A DNA stretch of 64,000 nucleotides from the NCBI RefSeq assembly GCF_000754805.1, contig NZ_KN150731.1, positions 1,258,492 to 1,322,491 of the forward strand, given 5' to 3'. Source of the DNA: Yersinia frederiksenii ATCC 33641. Lineage in GTDB: Bacteria; Pseudomonadota; Gammaproteobacteria; Enterobacterales; Enterobacteriaceae. The notes below the pieces were generated by a model. It was not told the DNA's origin, ran no database searches, and saw only the letters and a list, made by a program, of their open reading frames with translations. Position numbers and translations under genes: made by a program. Shown piece by piece: positions 1 to 10,206 of this stretch; within the stretch, counting starts at the first letter, position 1, and every line of letters starts with the position of its first letter.

Positions 1-2849
1 TGAAATATCTTTCTTCATTTCGCACCACACTAAAAATATCCCGTTACCTATTTCGGGTATTGGCCGTCATGCTATGGTCACTTGGCGCGCTGCTCACTAC
101 CTTTTATATTCTTAACATTCTTAACGAGAAAAAATCTGATATCCGTCAGGAATATAATACTAACTTTGATCAGGCGCAGAGCTATATCCGGCATTCTTCC
201 GATATTATTCGCGATATCAAGTACATGGCGGAGAACCACTTAAACCAGAATTTGGCGAGTAGTGATATTGCAGCGGGTGCTTTTGTCAAAAGTAAGACAA
301 CACCTAAATATTATCCGCTCAACTCACAAGCCGACTGCACCACACTGAATTCATCCCGTCACTCATCATTAGATTCTCTCAGTAGCCTTATTTTGTACTG
401 GAAAGAGAACTTTGCCGCAGCCTATGACCTTAACCGGATATTCTTCATCGGCACTGACACGTTGTGCATGGTGGACTTCGATATTCGTAATGTTCCTATG
501 GAGCATGAGAGTTTACTTAAATCACTGAATGAACATATTTTAAAATATCGTGAGGCCAATAATCAGGATAAAGACGGCCCACTGTATTGGATTGTCCCTG
601 GCGTGCGGCCTGACATTGGTACCTTATATGTCATTAGCCCACTTTATGTCGGCAACAAGTTAGAAGCTTTAGTGGGCACTGAGCAAACTATCCGTTTGGA
701 GGACTTTATCTCGTCAGGGCCGCTGCCCGTGGGTGTGACTCTACTGGGGCAAGACAATGAACCCGTATTACGGTTAGCCACCGGGGAGCGCTCTGCCTCA
801 ATGTTGAATGATTATCCAGACACCCCATCTTATTTTGGCTATGTAGATGATTACAATTATCTTATTCTGAAAAAGAATTTACTGCCATCCACACTCAGCA
901 TTGCTTATTCTTTACCTGTTAAGACCATTATAGAGATATTCAAGCTATTAATTTTTAATGCATTATTGCTCAATGCGCTCTCTGCTGTGGTGATATTCAC
1001 CCTGGCCTGGTTATTTGAGCGGAAAATGTTCCACCCGGCTGAAGATAATGCTTTAAGGTTGGAAGAGCATGAACAATTTAACCGCAAAATTGTGGCTTCT
1101 GCGCCGGTGGGAATTTCCATCCTACGGATTAGTGATGGCACCAATATCCTCAGTAATGAATTAGCACATAACTATATTAACTTACTGACAAATGAGGATC
1201 GCGAGCGAATTACGCGCATTATTTGTGAGCAGCAAGCAAATTTTGTCGATGTGATGACCAGTAATAATAATAATCTGCAAATCAGCTTTGTTCACTCGCG
1301 TTATCGCAATGAAGATGTGGCTATCTGTGTACTGGTCGATGTCAGTTCGCGGGTGAAAATGGAAGAGTCATTGCAAGAAATGGCCGCCGCAGCAGAGCAG
1401 GCCAGTCAATCAAAATCGATGTTTTTGGCGACAGTCAGCCATGAATTGCGAACCCCGCTATATGGCATTATTGGTAACCTCGATTTATTGCAAACCAAAG
1501 AGTTGCCTCAAGGTGTTGACCGGTTAGTCACCGCAATGAATAACTCGTCTGGCCTATTACTGAAAATTATCAGCGACATTCTGGATTTCTCCAAAATAGA
1601 ATCTGAGCAACTAAAAATTGAGCCGAGCGAGTTTTCTACCGTGGAGGTGATAACGCATATTACGGCGAACTATTTACCTCTAGTTGTGAAAAAACGCTTA
1701 GGTCTGTATTGCTTTATTGAGCCAGATGTCCCTCGGTTGATGCAGGGGGATGCGGTTCGCTTGCAACAAGTGATTTCTAACTTGTTGAATAACGCTATTA
1801 AATTTACCGATACTGGCTGCATTATCTTGCAGGTTCGGGTCCGTGGCTATTATCTGGAATTCCGGGTGCGGGATACTGGGGTGGGAATTAATGCGCGCGA
1901 AATAAATCAGCTATTTGATCCTTTCTTCCAGGTGGGGACTGGGGTTCAGCGCCATTTTCAAGGTACGGGATTAGGTTTGGCTATTTGTGAGAAGTTGGTC
2001 AACTTAATGGACGGGGACGTTGAGGTTGTTTCTGAGCTAGGAATGGGCAGTATTTTTGCTATTCGTATTCCGTTGTATCAGGCTAAAAATACGGTATTGC
2101 CACAAAGTGATCGTTGGCAAGGAAAAGTATTGTGGTTGGATATTCGCAATGCGCGCCTCGAAAGCTATTTGTTCGATCTATTAAGTCATTTCGGCGCAAC
2201 CATTCAACGCTATGACAATGAACAGACTTTGCAGGAACAAGTGCTTATTTGTGATCATCGACCACAAATAAACTCGCCGCTGTCGGCTTGGATTCAGCTA
2301 TCCATCGAACATATTGGCTTGCCGCAAGAAACACGGCCAGGATATTGGTTGCTGAGTACATCCACGCTGCTGGAAATCATCCCATTATTAGATAGTATAT
2401 TACTTGAACAACCATTGGTTGATAATACGTCACTGCAATTGCCAGCCCCAAAAGCTAATCAAGATGATAATGCTGACCTGCAAATATTGGTTGTGGATGA
2501 CCATCCTATCAATCGGCGACTATTGGCAGACCAGCTTACAACATTGGGCTATCGAGTAATTACAGCGAATGATGGGTTGGATGCTCTGGCGGTACTGAGT
2601 ACTAATGACGTTGATATTGTGCTGACCGATGTGAATATGCCCAATATGGATGGTTATCGTTTGACGCAGCGCCTGCGGCAATTGAATCAGAATTTCCCGG
2701 TGATTGGCGTCACGGCTAATGCATTGGCAGAAGGCAAACAACTTTGCATTGAAGCGGGTATGGATAACTGTTTATCTAAACCGGTAACTTTGGATACCTT
2801 ACGTCAAATGTTGCGTTATTACAGTGACAAGGTGCGACGCGCACGTTAA
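1..2849 (+). CDS. rcsC: Hybrid sensor histidine kinase RcsC (first base of start codon missing)
   Basis: Membrane sensor kinase of the Rcs envelope-stress phosphorelay; it autophosphorylates on His, passes phosphate to its own receiver, then to the RcsD HPt domain and RcsB. Bases 1-2 are the TG of the start codon, so the gene lacks one base and the full protein is 949 aa, the E. coli length. Seen: N-terminal membrane segment (about residues 20-40), periplasmic region, second membrane segment near 300, H-box SHELRTP with His481, ATPase N/G motifs (NAIKFTDTG, DTGVGI, GTGLGL), and a C-terminal receiver with Asp877 in the TDVNMP motif. It converges on rcsB, as in E. coli. Confidence 0.97.
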   Translation, partial: KYLSSFRTTLKISRYLFRVLAVMLWSLGALLTTFYILNILNEKKSDIRQEYNTNFDQAQSYIRHSSDIIRDIKYMAENHLNQNLASSDIAAGAFVKSKTTPKYYPLNSQADCTTLNSSRHSSLDSLSSLILYWKENFAAAYDLNRIFFIGTDTLCMVDFDIRNVPMEHESLLKSLNEHILKYREANNQDKDGPLYWIVPGVRPDIGTLYVISPLYVGNKLEALVGTEQTIRLEDFISSGPLPVGVTLLGQDNEPVLRLATGERSASMLNDYPDTPSYFGYVDDYNYLILKKNLLPSTLSIAYSLPVKTIIEIFKLLIFNALLLNALSAVVIFTLAWLFERKMFHPAEDNALRLEEHEQFNRKIVASAPVGISILRISDGTNILSNELAHNYINLLTNEDRERITRIICEQQANFVDVMTSNNNNLQISFVHSRYRNEDVAICVLVDVSSRVKMEESLQEMAAAAEQASQSKSMFLATVSHELRTPLYGIIGNLDLLQTKELPQGVDRLVTAMNNSSGLLLKIISDILDFSKIESEQLKIEPSEFSTVEVITHITANYLPLVVKKRLGLYCFIEPDVPRLMQGDAVRLQQVISNLLNNAIKFTDTGCIILQVRVRGYYLEFRVRDTGVGINAREINQLFDPFFQVGTGVQRHFQGTGLGLAICEKLVNLMDGDVEVVSELGMGSIFAIRIPLYQAKNTVLPQSDRWQGKVLWLDIRNARLESYLFDLLSHFGATIQRYDNEQTLQEQVLICDHRPQINSPLSAWIQLSIEHIGLPQETRPGYWLLSTSTLLEIIPLLDSILLEQPLVDNTSLQLPAPKANQDDNADLQILVVDDHPINRRLLADQLTTLGYRVITANDGLDALAVLSTNDVDIVLTDVNMPNMDGYRLTQRLRQLNQNFPVIGVTANALAEGKQLCIEAGMDNCLSKPVTLDTLRQMLRYYSDKVRRAR

Positions 2850-2950
2850 ATCCGTAGAGTTCATTTGCCGCCAATCTGCAACCTCAATGACTTTGGGTAT
2901 AAATTAGGGATAGCTAATACATTGGTAATACTAATGGAATGGGAGAAAAA

Positions 2951-2983
2951 TAAACCCGGCACAGTTGCTTTACACCGGGTTTA
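2951..2983. terminator. Hairpin between converging rcsC and rcsB
   Basis: A 9-bp perfect stem (TAAACCCGG / CCGGGTTTA) with a 15-nt loop sits in the 144-bp gap between the 3' ends of rcsC and rcsB. No strong T-run follows on either strand, so it may be a weak bidirectional terminator. Confidence 0.5.
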
Positions 2984-2993
2984 GGAACGAGAA

Positions 2994-3641
2994 TTATTCT
3001 TTATCTTGGCCGATAGTGACTGACGAAAGATAGTTTAACAACGCAATATCATTATCAACGCCCAGTTTCAGCATCGCCGACTTCTTCTGGCTACTGATGG
3101 TTTTAATGCTGCGATTAAGCTTTCTGGCGATCTCCGTGACCAGAAAACCTTCAGCAAATAACCGTAAAACTTCACTTTCTTTCGGGGATAAACGTTTATC
3201 GCCGTAGCCATTCGCACTGATTTTTTCTAGCAGTTTAGCCACACTTTCCGGCGTGAACTTTTTCCCTTTTTGTAATGCAGCCAAGGCCTTAGGTAAATCA
3301 GCTGGTGCGCCTTGTTTTAATACTATCCCGTCAATATCCAAGTCCAGAACTGAACTGAGAATAGCGGGGTTATTATTCATTGTTAGTACAATTATGGCTA
3401 AATCAGGGTAGTGCCGTTTTATATATTTAATCAACGTGATGCCATCACCGTACTTATCTCCTGGCATAGAGAGGTCAGTGATTAGCACATTAGCATCAAG
3501 TTTAGACAAGCTGTTAATAAGCGCTGTGGAGTCTTCAAACTCGCCAACAACGTTTACCCATTCAATTTGCTCAAGCGACTTTCGGATGCCAAACAACACA
3601 ATTGGATGGTCATCAGCAATAATTACATTAAGGTTGTTCAT
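2994..3641 (-). CDS. rcsB: Response regulator RcsB
   Basis: DNA-binding output regulator of the Rcs system; it controls capsule, motility, envelope and other genes, alone or with auxiliary partners. The 215-aa protein (216 in E. coli) has an N-terminal receiver with acidic pair Asp10-Asp11 and phospho-acceptor Asp56 (ITDLSMP), and a C-terminal LuxR/NarL-type helix-turn-helix (LSPKESEVLRLFAEG, then TEIARKLNRSIKTISS). It starts 2 bp after the rcsD stop, so the two are co-transcribed and probably translationally coupled. Confidence 0.97.
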   Translation of the reverse strand: MNNLNVIIADDHPIVLFGIRKSLEQIEWVNVVGEFEDSTALINSLSKLDANVLITDLSMPGDKYGDGITLIKYIKRHYPDLAIIVLTMNNNPAILSSVLDLDIDGIVLKQGAPADLPKALAALQKGKKFTPESVAKLLEKISANGYGDKRLSPKESEVLRLFAEGFLVTEIARKLNRSIKTISSQKKSAMLKLGVDNDIALLNYLSSVTIGQDKE

Positions 3642-3643
3642 GG

Positions 3644-6337
3644 TTATGGGTTACCTTGCTGCAACAGTCTGGTGATGAAAGAATCAATTTGACTGATGCT
3701 ATTTTCGATCTTCAACCGATCGCCATCTGCGATATGCTGTTCTAATGTTTCACATAGTTGTTTGCCGAGAAGCAGATTCAACATAGCAAATACGCCTTTC
3801 AATCGATGTGCGGTCTGCGAAAGCGATATGAAATCACGTTGCTGAAGTTCAGTATACAGTTTCTTCAGATCTACCGGTACTGTCTCAACAAATAAGGAAT
3901 AATAGTCACTGGATTTTAGCTGTTGCTCGTATGCACTTATATCATCATTAGCTATGGATTCAGACGTTTCAGAGGATTCATCCGATAAAATGCGCTGTTC
4001 AATTAGTAATAATATTGCATCAATGACTGCACTTCCTAAATTATAATTTACCCGAATATAATTATCCTGCAACTGCTGTAAACCCACTTCGTCCGGAGCA
4101 AGTAATAAAGTAAATTTATCATAGTGTTGCGGGTTATCCGTTACCGTTACATCGTAGTCTCTACCGGGTAAACGGTCATCTACGATAATGCAGTTAGCAC
4201 CGAATGAATTCAATAATGTTGTGATGATGGAACGCACTTCTTCAGACGTTATATCTAATAAAGCAGTGACACCGTCCAATAACTTCTCTTGTTCCTCCTG
4301 TTGTTCATTTTGGACAGCAATTGTCACTCGGATAGTATAACGAGTGCCTATATCCACTTTGCTGCGAATCTCTAATTGACCGTTTAATTTTTTACATAAT
4401 TGGTTACATAAAAAGAATGTTAATCCCGAACTGTGATTGTATCTATCGACCAATGTTTGGCTGAGGAAAGGATAATTAAGATTACTGATCTCCTCATCAG
4501 AAATACCTGCACCGGTATCGATTATCTGAATAAGTAGTTGTTCAGGGTGACCCGGTTCGTGGTCAACATTTAGTGTAACTTTGCCATAAGACGTCGTAAT
4601 AATTGAGTAATGCAGCAGCAGTGAAAGTATCTTGCGTAATACTTTTTCATCACCCATATAATTCTGATCAATATTGATACGGTAGTGATTAAACAGAGTT
4701 AGCCCTTTCTGATTAATCGCCGGTAGCATCTCCAGCAACAGTTCATCGATTAATGCTGACAGGGAAAAACTGCGCTGCTCCGGTTGCCAGTCTTGTGTTT
4801 CCAAGCGGGTAAGCAGGGTAATATTGTCAATCAACTCAATGATATCTTCAGATTGTTTGACCAATTTATCCGTCAGTTCATGCTGCAACTGGATATCAGT
4901 GATGTTTTGTAATTCTTTGGCTATCTGGTTGAGGTGGTTCACGGGCTGATTCAGCTCAATACCCAAATTATGCAACATCAGTTTCCGTGCTTGCAGGCTC
5001 TTATCATATTCACGCCTTGCCTGTTGCAGCCTTTTATTGACCAACACTTCTTTATCCTGATCATTTAATAGGAAAAGATAGGTTTCCGGGGAAATCTTGC
5101 TGCGAAACATGCGAATTTCATAAACTTCATTATTCACGGTGCCCTGAATCACCCCATGGTGCTGCTCGGCCATATGGGCAATCTTTTGCAAATTAAGGTG
5201 GGGCATCAAGTTGTCTGCGATCTGATTGCTGGCGACCACGACATTATTGCTGAAATTATAAACCAGTAATCCTTGTGGCAGGTTGGTAATAATTTCTTGG
5301 CTCAATGAACTTTGTGTTTCTAATTGGTCGGCCATATCTGCACTTGGGTGTACGAATTGGCGGCGAATAAAATAGATCCCTAACATCGCCAGTGACAGCA
5401 GCAGAATATTGGCCAGGATCAACCAGAAGTTGTTCCTCAGCAAATCAATGGCCAGCACATTAATAGGCACGCGATAAACAATTTTCAGTGCGGCGTTTGT
5501 CAGCGGGGCGGAGAACTCTACCCAATAACCATTGAGTGTGACGTTGGCCGCGGTAATATCCTCTGGAGCCAGACCTTCATTAATGGGGGTTTTATCTGGT
5601 TGAAGCAGGAAGCCTGAACGCGCCATATTCGGTGGAATTAAATCATTAATCGGCAAATCAAAGGCGATCACTGTCGCCAGATGACCGGGATGATTAAAGG
5701 TGGTTCTGAGCGTAAAATAGTAGGCATTCTGAAAGCGTAATTTTCGCAGTGGCGAGAAACTTTCTCTTTCATCTAAAGTATTGGCCTGCTGCAGCATTTC
5801 CGCGCGTCGGGACTCTGCGGCAACCGTCAGATAACTCTCTTTAAATCGTGAAGTGACTTCTTTTAATGCCTGAGTCGTGATGAGCGACAGGCTATTATCC
5901 TGACCGTTCAGATAATACATTGAGTAGGTATCATTCTGCGAGCCCCAGTGGCTGTCGAGATAATTGGACAACTGCAATGTCATGGTCAGTGTCGCGGGCT
6001 CATGATTACCAAAAATGACCGCGTCAGTTTTTCTGCGCGTTTTTTCAAGATAGTAAATATCAGGGCGCAGACGGATTTCCTGCGCGGCGATCATCGGCTT
6101 GTCAGAGATATCGGGGCTATTGGCTAAGTCATAAATCTGATAAGTATGGTAACGATAGTCATCAATACGTTGTTGCAAACCGGTGGCAATATTGGTTAAT
6201 GCATGCTTTTTCTCGGTCAGGTAAGCATTGGTATAGTTGTAGCCATACAACCCAATGGTGATGAGCAGCAATACAATAAACAGCCAGAAGCCGCGGGTGA
6301 TATTAACTGAACTGGTAGATGACGAGTTATTTTGCAT
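3644..6337 (-). CDS. rcsD: Phosphotransfer intermediate RcsD
   Basis: Inner-membrane histidine phosphotransferase linking RcsC to RcsB. The 897-aa protein has a membrane segment near residues 13-32, a long periplasmic domain, a second membrane segment near 305-325, a kinase-like central region lacking a normal phospho-acceptor H-box, and a C-terminal HPt domain with His844 in SQTAHRLKG. The best Shine-Dalgarno-like stretch (AAGGA) lies unusually far from the ATG, so initiation may be weak or coupled to the upstream MFS gene, whose stop is only 22 bp away. Confidence 0.96.
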   Translation of the reverse strand: MQNNSSSTSSVNITRGFWLFIVLLLITIGLYGYNYTNAYLTEKKHALTNIATGLQQRIDDYRYHTYQIYDLANSPDISDKPMIAAQEIRLRPDIYYLEKTRRKTDAVIFGNHEPATLTMTLQLSNYLDSHWGSQNDTYSMYYLNGQDNSLSLITTQALKEVTSRFKESYLTVAAESRRAEMLQQANTLDERESFSPLRKLRFQNAYYFTLRTTFNHPGHLATVIAFDLPINDLIPPNMARSGFLLQPDKTPINEGLAPEDITAANVTLNGYWVEFSAPLTNAALKIVYRVPINVLAIDLLRNNFWLILANILLLSLAMLGIYFIRRQFVHPSADMADQLETQSSLSQEIITNLPQGLLVYNFSNNVVVASNQIADNLMPHLNLQKIAHMAEQHHGVIQGTVNNEVYEIRMFRSKISPETYLFLLNDQDKEVLVNKRLQQARREYDKSLQARKLMLHNLGIELNQPVNHLNQIAKELQNITDIQLQHELTDKLVKQSEDIIELIDNITLLTRLETQDWQPEQRSFSLSALIDELLLEMLPAINQKGLTLFNHYRINIDQNYMGDEKVLRKILSLLLHYSIITTSYGKVTLNVDHEPGHPEQLLIQIIDTGAGISDEEISNLNYPFLSQTLVDRYNHSSGLTFFLCNQLCKKLNGQLEIRSKVDIGTRYTIRVTIAVQNEQQEEQEKLLDGVTALLDITSEEVRSIITTLLNSFGANCIIVDDRLPGRDYDVTVTDNPQHYDKFTLLLAPDEVGLQQLQDNYIRVNYNLGSAVIDAILLLIEQRILSDESSETSESIANDDISAYEQQLKSSDYYSLFVETVPVDLKKLYTELQQRDFISLSQTAHRLKGVFAMLNLLLGKQLCETLEQHIADGDRLKIENSISQIDSFITRLLQQGNP

Positions 6338-6359
6338 AGAAATAATGCATATTCCTTGG

Positions 6360-7514
6360 TTAGCGTGTGACGGCTCTGGCGCTGGCAGTCACTGTCAGTA
6401 ATAACAGCGCCACGCAGCCAAAAGCGACCGATAAGCTACTTAGTTGGGCGACAAAACCAATTGCCGCAGGGCCAGCCAGAATCCCGGCATAGCCAATAGT
6501 GGTAATAGATGCGACGGCCAAATTGGCTGGCATCACGGTTTGATTGCCAGCGGCAGTGAATAAGATAGGGACCACGTTCGATGCACCCAATCCCACCAGC
6601 ATAAAGCCAATAATCGCAGCCAGTGAATTATCAACACTTATCGCGGTAACTATCCCAATAGCGGCGCACAAACTCCCCCCTAATAATACCTTGTATCGGC
6701 CCAATCCGTTGACAATCCGATCACCATTTAAGCGACCCAGAGTCATCGCGATGGCGAATACCGCATAACCTACACCGGCTTGTGAGGGTTCCATACCCCG
6801 CAATGTGGTGAGGAAGACAGCACTCCAGTCAAGCATGGAACCTTCAGCCAGAAACATGACAAAACATAAAAAGCCGATAAACATCACCCAGCCACGCGGT
6901 AAAACGAATAGCGGGCCATCATGGGGTTCGCCGCTGCCTTGCAACAGGTTTTTATTGGCGGTTAGTAGCAGGATAATCATTAACACCACTGTGGCAATAA
7001 TGGCGGTTAGTGGGCTTAAGCCCAGCCACAATAAAGCACTCACGCCACCCGCGCCGGCAATGCCACCAACACTGAATAATCCGTGGAACCCGGACATCAT
7101 TGCCCGACCACTGGCTTTCTCGACAATGACCGCCTGAATGTTCATCGCAACATCTATTATGCCCATGGCGGCACCGAAGACTAACAAAGCCAGAGCCATG
7201 GTGACAGGGGTGTTCATTAAGACTAACAAGGGGAGGTCGAGACAGAGCACCGCGCCTGCCAGTAAAATCACGGCCCTGCAGCCCCACTTCGCAGTGAGTA
7301 CCCCAGTCAACGGCATGGCGAGCATCGAGCCGACACCAATACATAATAGCAGTAAGCCCAGCGATGCATCATTCAGATCAATACGTTCCTTGGCAAAAGG
7401 CACCAACGGCGCCCATGCGGCCATACCCAGCCCAGCGATGAAAAAAGCCAGACGAGTCGAGATTTGCTGTGCAACACCGGGTTGCACTGTTGATTGGCGT
7501 GTTTTGGTGCTCAT
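6360..7514 (-). CDS. MFS transporter, YbjJ-like
   Basis: Inner-membrane major-facilitator protein of 384 aa with about 12 predicted hydrophobic segments; substrate unknown. It resembles E. coli YbjJ in layout and in motifs such as the FAEGSMLDW segment in the middle and the TTIGYAGILAGP segment near the C-terminus. It lies 22 bp upstream of rcsD on the same strand with no terminator between them, so rcsD-rcsB may be partly transcribed from its promoter. E. coli K-12 has no gene at this position between rcsD and micF/ompC. The family call is firm; orthology to ybjJ is less so. Confidence 0.8.
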   Translation of the reverse strand: MSTKTRQSTVQPGVAQQISTRLAFFIAGLGMAAWAPLVPFAKERIDLNDASLGLLLLCIGVGSMLAMPLTGVLTAKWGCRAVILLAGAVLCLDLPLLVLMNTPVTMALALLVFGAAMGIIDVAMNIQAVIVEKASGRAMMSGFHGLFSVGGIAGAGGVSALLWLGLSPLTAIIATVVLMIILLLTANKNLLQGSGEPHDGPLFVLPRGWVMFIGFLCFVMFLAEGSMLDWSAVFLTTLRGMEPSQAGVGYAVFAIAMTLGRLNGDRIVNGLGRYKVLLGGSLCAAIGIVTAISVDNSLAAIIGFMLVGLGASNVVPILFTAAGNQTVMPANLAVASITTIGYAGILAGPAAIGFVAQLSSLSVAFGCVALLLLTVTASARAVTR

Positions 7515-7536
7515 GAGGTATCAGATCTGCGATTGA

Positions 7537-8150
7537 TATGAATCATAAATATAGACAGACGTTTCTATCACAAAGCGAAATGCGGGTCGAAGGGATTTAT
7601 CCGGATTATCATAATACTTGGCAATAAATGACTTTACTGCAGATAATCACCTTAATGGGGCTGAGTAAAAAGTCAGTCAGACATTGAGCGGCACAACCCG
7701 CCATATTGAAATTGGCCGTCTAGCTATCATCACATTTATGTGCGCACTCATCGGGCTGATTTGACGAATAAAGTTGGGAAGTCATTGCCATATTACCGGG
7801 AATGGTGGTGAGTGTAGAAATTAAAACCGGCCAGAAAACGGTGTTAAACGACCTAATAAAGCCGCTAAATAAAGTGAATTAAGCATTGCGCGAGCGCTAA
7901 TAACTCTGCTTAATTATTTGTCTCTATTGACGTTTTGCTACTGACGCTGAATACCCTTTATTATCTGATAAATATTAAACTATGTTAATAAATAGGTGGC
8001 TGCTAGTTAATCGATTAGGTTAATTATTAGCCCGAGATATTTAAGCTATTCGTGCTAAAATATTATAATGAAACTATATATCTTGCAAATCATTTCATTT
8101 TGAAAATATATCGTCATTGTAAATATACTTCACTATATATTTCAGGCAAT
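7537..8150. other. Intergenic region, nothing recognised
   Basis: About 610 bp between the start of the MFS gene and the 3' end of micF. It is AT-rich, with no credible coding frame on either strand. The MFS promoter should lie near its left end, but no convincing -35/-10 pair was identified. Confidence 0.6.
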
Positions 8151-8242
8151 AAAAAAGCCGGTCAAAGGACCGGCCGTAACGCTAACGAATTATCTGGCCG
8201 CGAAGGCCACAATGAAAGTAATAGTAAAATAATGATGATAGC
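8151..8242 (-). ncRNA. micF: MicF small antisense RNA
   Basis: On the minus strand an RNA would begin GCTATCATCATT at 8242, identical to the conserved 5' end of E. coli MicF that pairs with the ompF leader. It ends in a terminator hairpin (7-bp stem GCCGGTC / GACCGGC, loop CTTT or AAAG by strand) followed by six T residues at 8156-8151. The predicted length of about 92 nt matches the 93-nt E. coli RNA. Its place between rcsD and ompC, divergent from ompC, is the E. coli arrangement. The middle section differs from E. coli, as expected for the less conserved part. Confidence 0.88.
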
Positions 8243-8397
8243 GGATTTATTATAGTTGCTGTTTCTTAGATATTACTTGTCAATTTGTGCGGTGATGGTT
8301 TTATTATAACTAATTGTATTTATTTAAAAAATAATCATTCTTGATTATAGGTGCTATATTTTTTAGTATTTTAAGTTTTTGTGAAAGTTCGCAGTAA

Positions 8398-8437
8398 TTT
8401 ACATTTTGAAATGATTTTTGGAGGTATGAAACATTAT
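8398..8437 (+). promoter_or_regulatory. OmpR boxes upstream of ompC
   Basis: Two tandem 20-bp units, the first reading TTTACATTTTGAAATGATTT and the second containing ATGAAACATT, closely match the C1/C2 OmpR sites of E. coli ompC (recalled TTTACATTTTGAAACATC). A possible -10 (TATAGAT) lies downstream near 8461. The site lies between the divergent micF and ompC and probably serves both. Confidence 0.75.
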
Positions 8438-8566
8438 CCGAGACTTGGTAGCATTTTCTGTATAGATAAATCCTAATCTTATTACCACAATAGAATAACC
8501 CCATTGGGATTATATGCTCGCAAGAGCAGTGGCATAGTTAGATCTAATAATTAGAGGATAATAACG

Positions 8567-9679
8567 ATGAAACTTCGAGTTCTTTCCCTGCTTGTTCCAG
8601 CCTTATTAGTTGCAGGTAGTGCAGGTGCGGCTGAAATTTACAACAAAGACGGCAATAAGCTGGATCTGTACGGCAAAGTCGATGGTTTGCATTATTTTTC
8701 TGATGATAAGAGCAAAGATGGCGACCAGTCTTACATGCGTTTTGGCCTGAAAGGCGAAACTCAGATTAGCGACCAACTGACCGGTTACGGCCAGTGGGAA
8801 TATCAGGCAAATTTAAACAAAGCTGAAGATCAAGACCAAGGTAACTTTACCCGTATTGGCTTCGCTGGTTTGAAGTTCACTGATTTTGGTTCTATTGACT
8901 ATGGTCGTAACTACGGTGTGCTCTACGACGTTACTTCCTGGACTGACGTACTGCCAGAATTCGGTGGCGATACCTACGGTGCGGATAACTTCCTGTCACA
9001 ACGTGGTAATGGTATAGCGACTTACCGCAACACCAACTTCTTTGGCCTAGTTGATGGCTTGAACTTTGCTCTGCAATATCAAGGCAAAAATGGTGACGGT
9101 ACTGAAACCAACAATGGCCGTGATGTAGAAGGTCAGAATGGTGACGGTTACGGTATGTCCGTATCCTACGACCTTGGTTGGGGCGTGAGCGCTTCTGCGG
9201 CGATGGCAAGCTCTAAACGTACCGATGATCAAAATAAGCTGGCCTTTGGTCATGGCGATCGTGCTGATGCTTATACCGGTGGTCTGAAATATGACGCGAA
9301 CAACGTTTATCTGGCCGCAACTTATGCCCAGACTTACAACCTGACTCGCTTTGGTAACTTCAGCAATACCAGTTCTGATGCGGCTTACGGTTTTGCTAAC
9401 AAAGCACAAAACATCGAGTTAGTAGCCCAGTATCAGTTTGATTTCGGTCTGCGCCCATCAGTAGCTTACCTGCAATCTAAAGGTAAAGACCTTGGCAACG
9501 GCGTTGGTGACCAGGATCTGCTGAAATATGTTGATGTCGGTGCCACTTACTTCTTCAACAAAAACATGTCCACCTATGTTGATTACAAAATCAACCTGTT
9601 GGATGAAAACCAGTTCACCAAAAACGCCGGTATCAACACTGATGATATCGTAGCAGTAGGTTTGGTTTACCAGTTCTAA
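8567..9679 (+). CDS. ompC: Outer-membrane porin OmpC
   Basis: General trimeric diffusion porin of the outer membrane. The 370-aa precursor has a 21-residue signal peptide (cleaved before AEIYNKDG), the Gram-negative porin start [15 protein letters not shown], a constriction-loop L3 segment containing PEFGGDT, alternating aromatic beta-strands and a terminal Phe (VYQF) needed for BAM recognition. A strong ribosome site (AGAGGATAATAACG) precedes the ATG. Upstream OmpR boxes and divergent micF identify it as OmpC rather than OmpF or PhoE. Confidence 0.95.
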   Translation: MKLRVLSLLVPALLVAGSAGAAEIYNKDGNKLDLYGKVDGLHYFSDDKSKDGDQSYMRFGLKGETQISDQLTGYGQWEYQANLNKAEDQDQGNFTRIGFAGLKFTDFGSIDYGRNYGVLYDVTSWTDVLPEFGGDTYGADNFLSQRGNGIATYRNTNFFGLVDGLNFALQYQGKNGDGTETNNGRDVEGQNGDGYGMSVSYDLGWGVSASAAMASSKRTDDQNKLAFGHGDRADAYTGGLKYDANNVYLAATYAQTYNLTRFGNFSNTSSDAAYGFANKAQNIELVAQYQFDFGLRPSVAYLQSKGKDLGNGVGDQDLLKYVDVGATYFFNKNMSTYVDYKINLLDENQFTKNAGINTDDIVAVGLVYQF

Positions 9680-9704
9680 TCCTGATAACAGGGTAGGTTC
9701 TGAT

Positions 9705-9733
9705 AAAACGCGGTCACTTGGCCGCGTTTTTTT
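9705..9733 (+). terminator. ompC terminator
   Basis: 9-bp stem AAAACGCGG / CCGCGTTTT followed by a run of seven or more T residues, 25 bp after the ompC stop. Confidence 0.9.
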
Positions 9734-9870
9734 ATGCCTGCGGTAGCGATAACCGAGCAGTAGTCTAGTTTAAACTAGCTGTGTTTTTGACCAGATTGGT
9801 TTTTTTTGACCAATTTCGGCATGAAGTTTAACCAAACGAATCGAATTTCAATTTTTTCTGAACCAAACAC

Positions 9871-9900
9871 TAGACATATCATCACGCTATAGATGATAAT
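9871..9900 (+). promoter_or_regulatory. Probable promoter of the tRNA-Ser/tRNA-Thr unit
   Basis: TAGACA (9871-9876) and GATAAT (9895-9900) are 18 bp apart and are followed by a GC-rich discriminator (GCCGC) typical of stable-RNA promoters; the tRNA begins 10 bp further on. Confidence 0.5.
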
Positions 9901-9910
9901 GCCGCTCATT

Positions 9911-9998
9911 GGAAGGATGGCCGAGTGGTTTAAGGCAACGGTCTTGAAAACCGTCGACTGTAACAGGTCCTAGAGTTCGAATCTCTATCCTTCCGCCA
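9911..9998 (+). tRNA. tRNA-Ser(TGA)
   Basis: 88-nt tRNA with encoded CCA. Acceptor stem GGAAGGA / TCCTTCC, D-loop GGTTTAAGGC, anticodon TGA at 9945-9947 in loop CTTGAAAA, long class II variable arm and GTTCGAATC T-loop. Confidence 0.97.
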
Positions 9999-10004
9999 AA
10001 TTAC

Positions 10005-10080
<76 letters not shown>

Positions 10081-10083
10081 ATT

Positions 10084-10118
10084 AAAAGCCCGCTATCTGA
10101 ATAAGATAGCGGGCTTTT
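10084..10118 (+). terminator. Terminator of the tRNA unit
   Basis: Long stem AAAAGCCCGCTATCT / AGATAGCGGGCTTTT directly after the tRNA-Thr CCA end. The symmetric A/T ends would also let it act for ampH transcripts from the other strand. Confidence 0.85.
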
Positions 10119-10206
10119 GCTTTGGGCTTTAAATCACTTATCCAACAGGCAGAGTTACTCGCCGCCCTCTAAATGGCGGCAGTTTTTATCTCTGCCGCCG
10201 CTAGAA

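Noticed and set aside
7721..7750. GCTATCATCACATTT on the plus strand as a MicF candidate
   Set aside because: Only the first ten bases match MicF and there is no terminator; the minus-strand copy at 8242-8151 matches in position, length and terminator.
8052..8255. 67-codon plus-strand frame upstream of ompC
   Set aside because: It lies over the minus-strand micF gene and its terminator, has no ribosome site, and encodes low-complexity sequence.
9047..9409. 120-codon minus-strand frame inside ompC
   Set aside because: Shadow of the porin gene's codon bias; no start signal and no domain.
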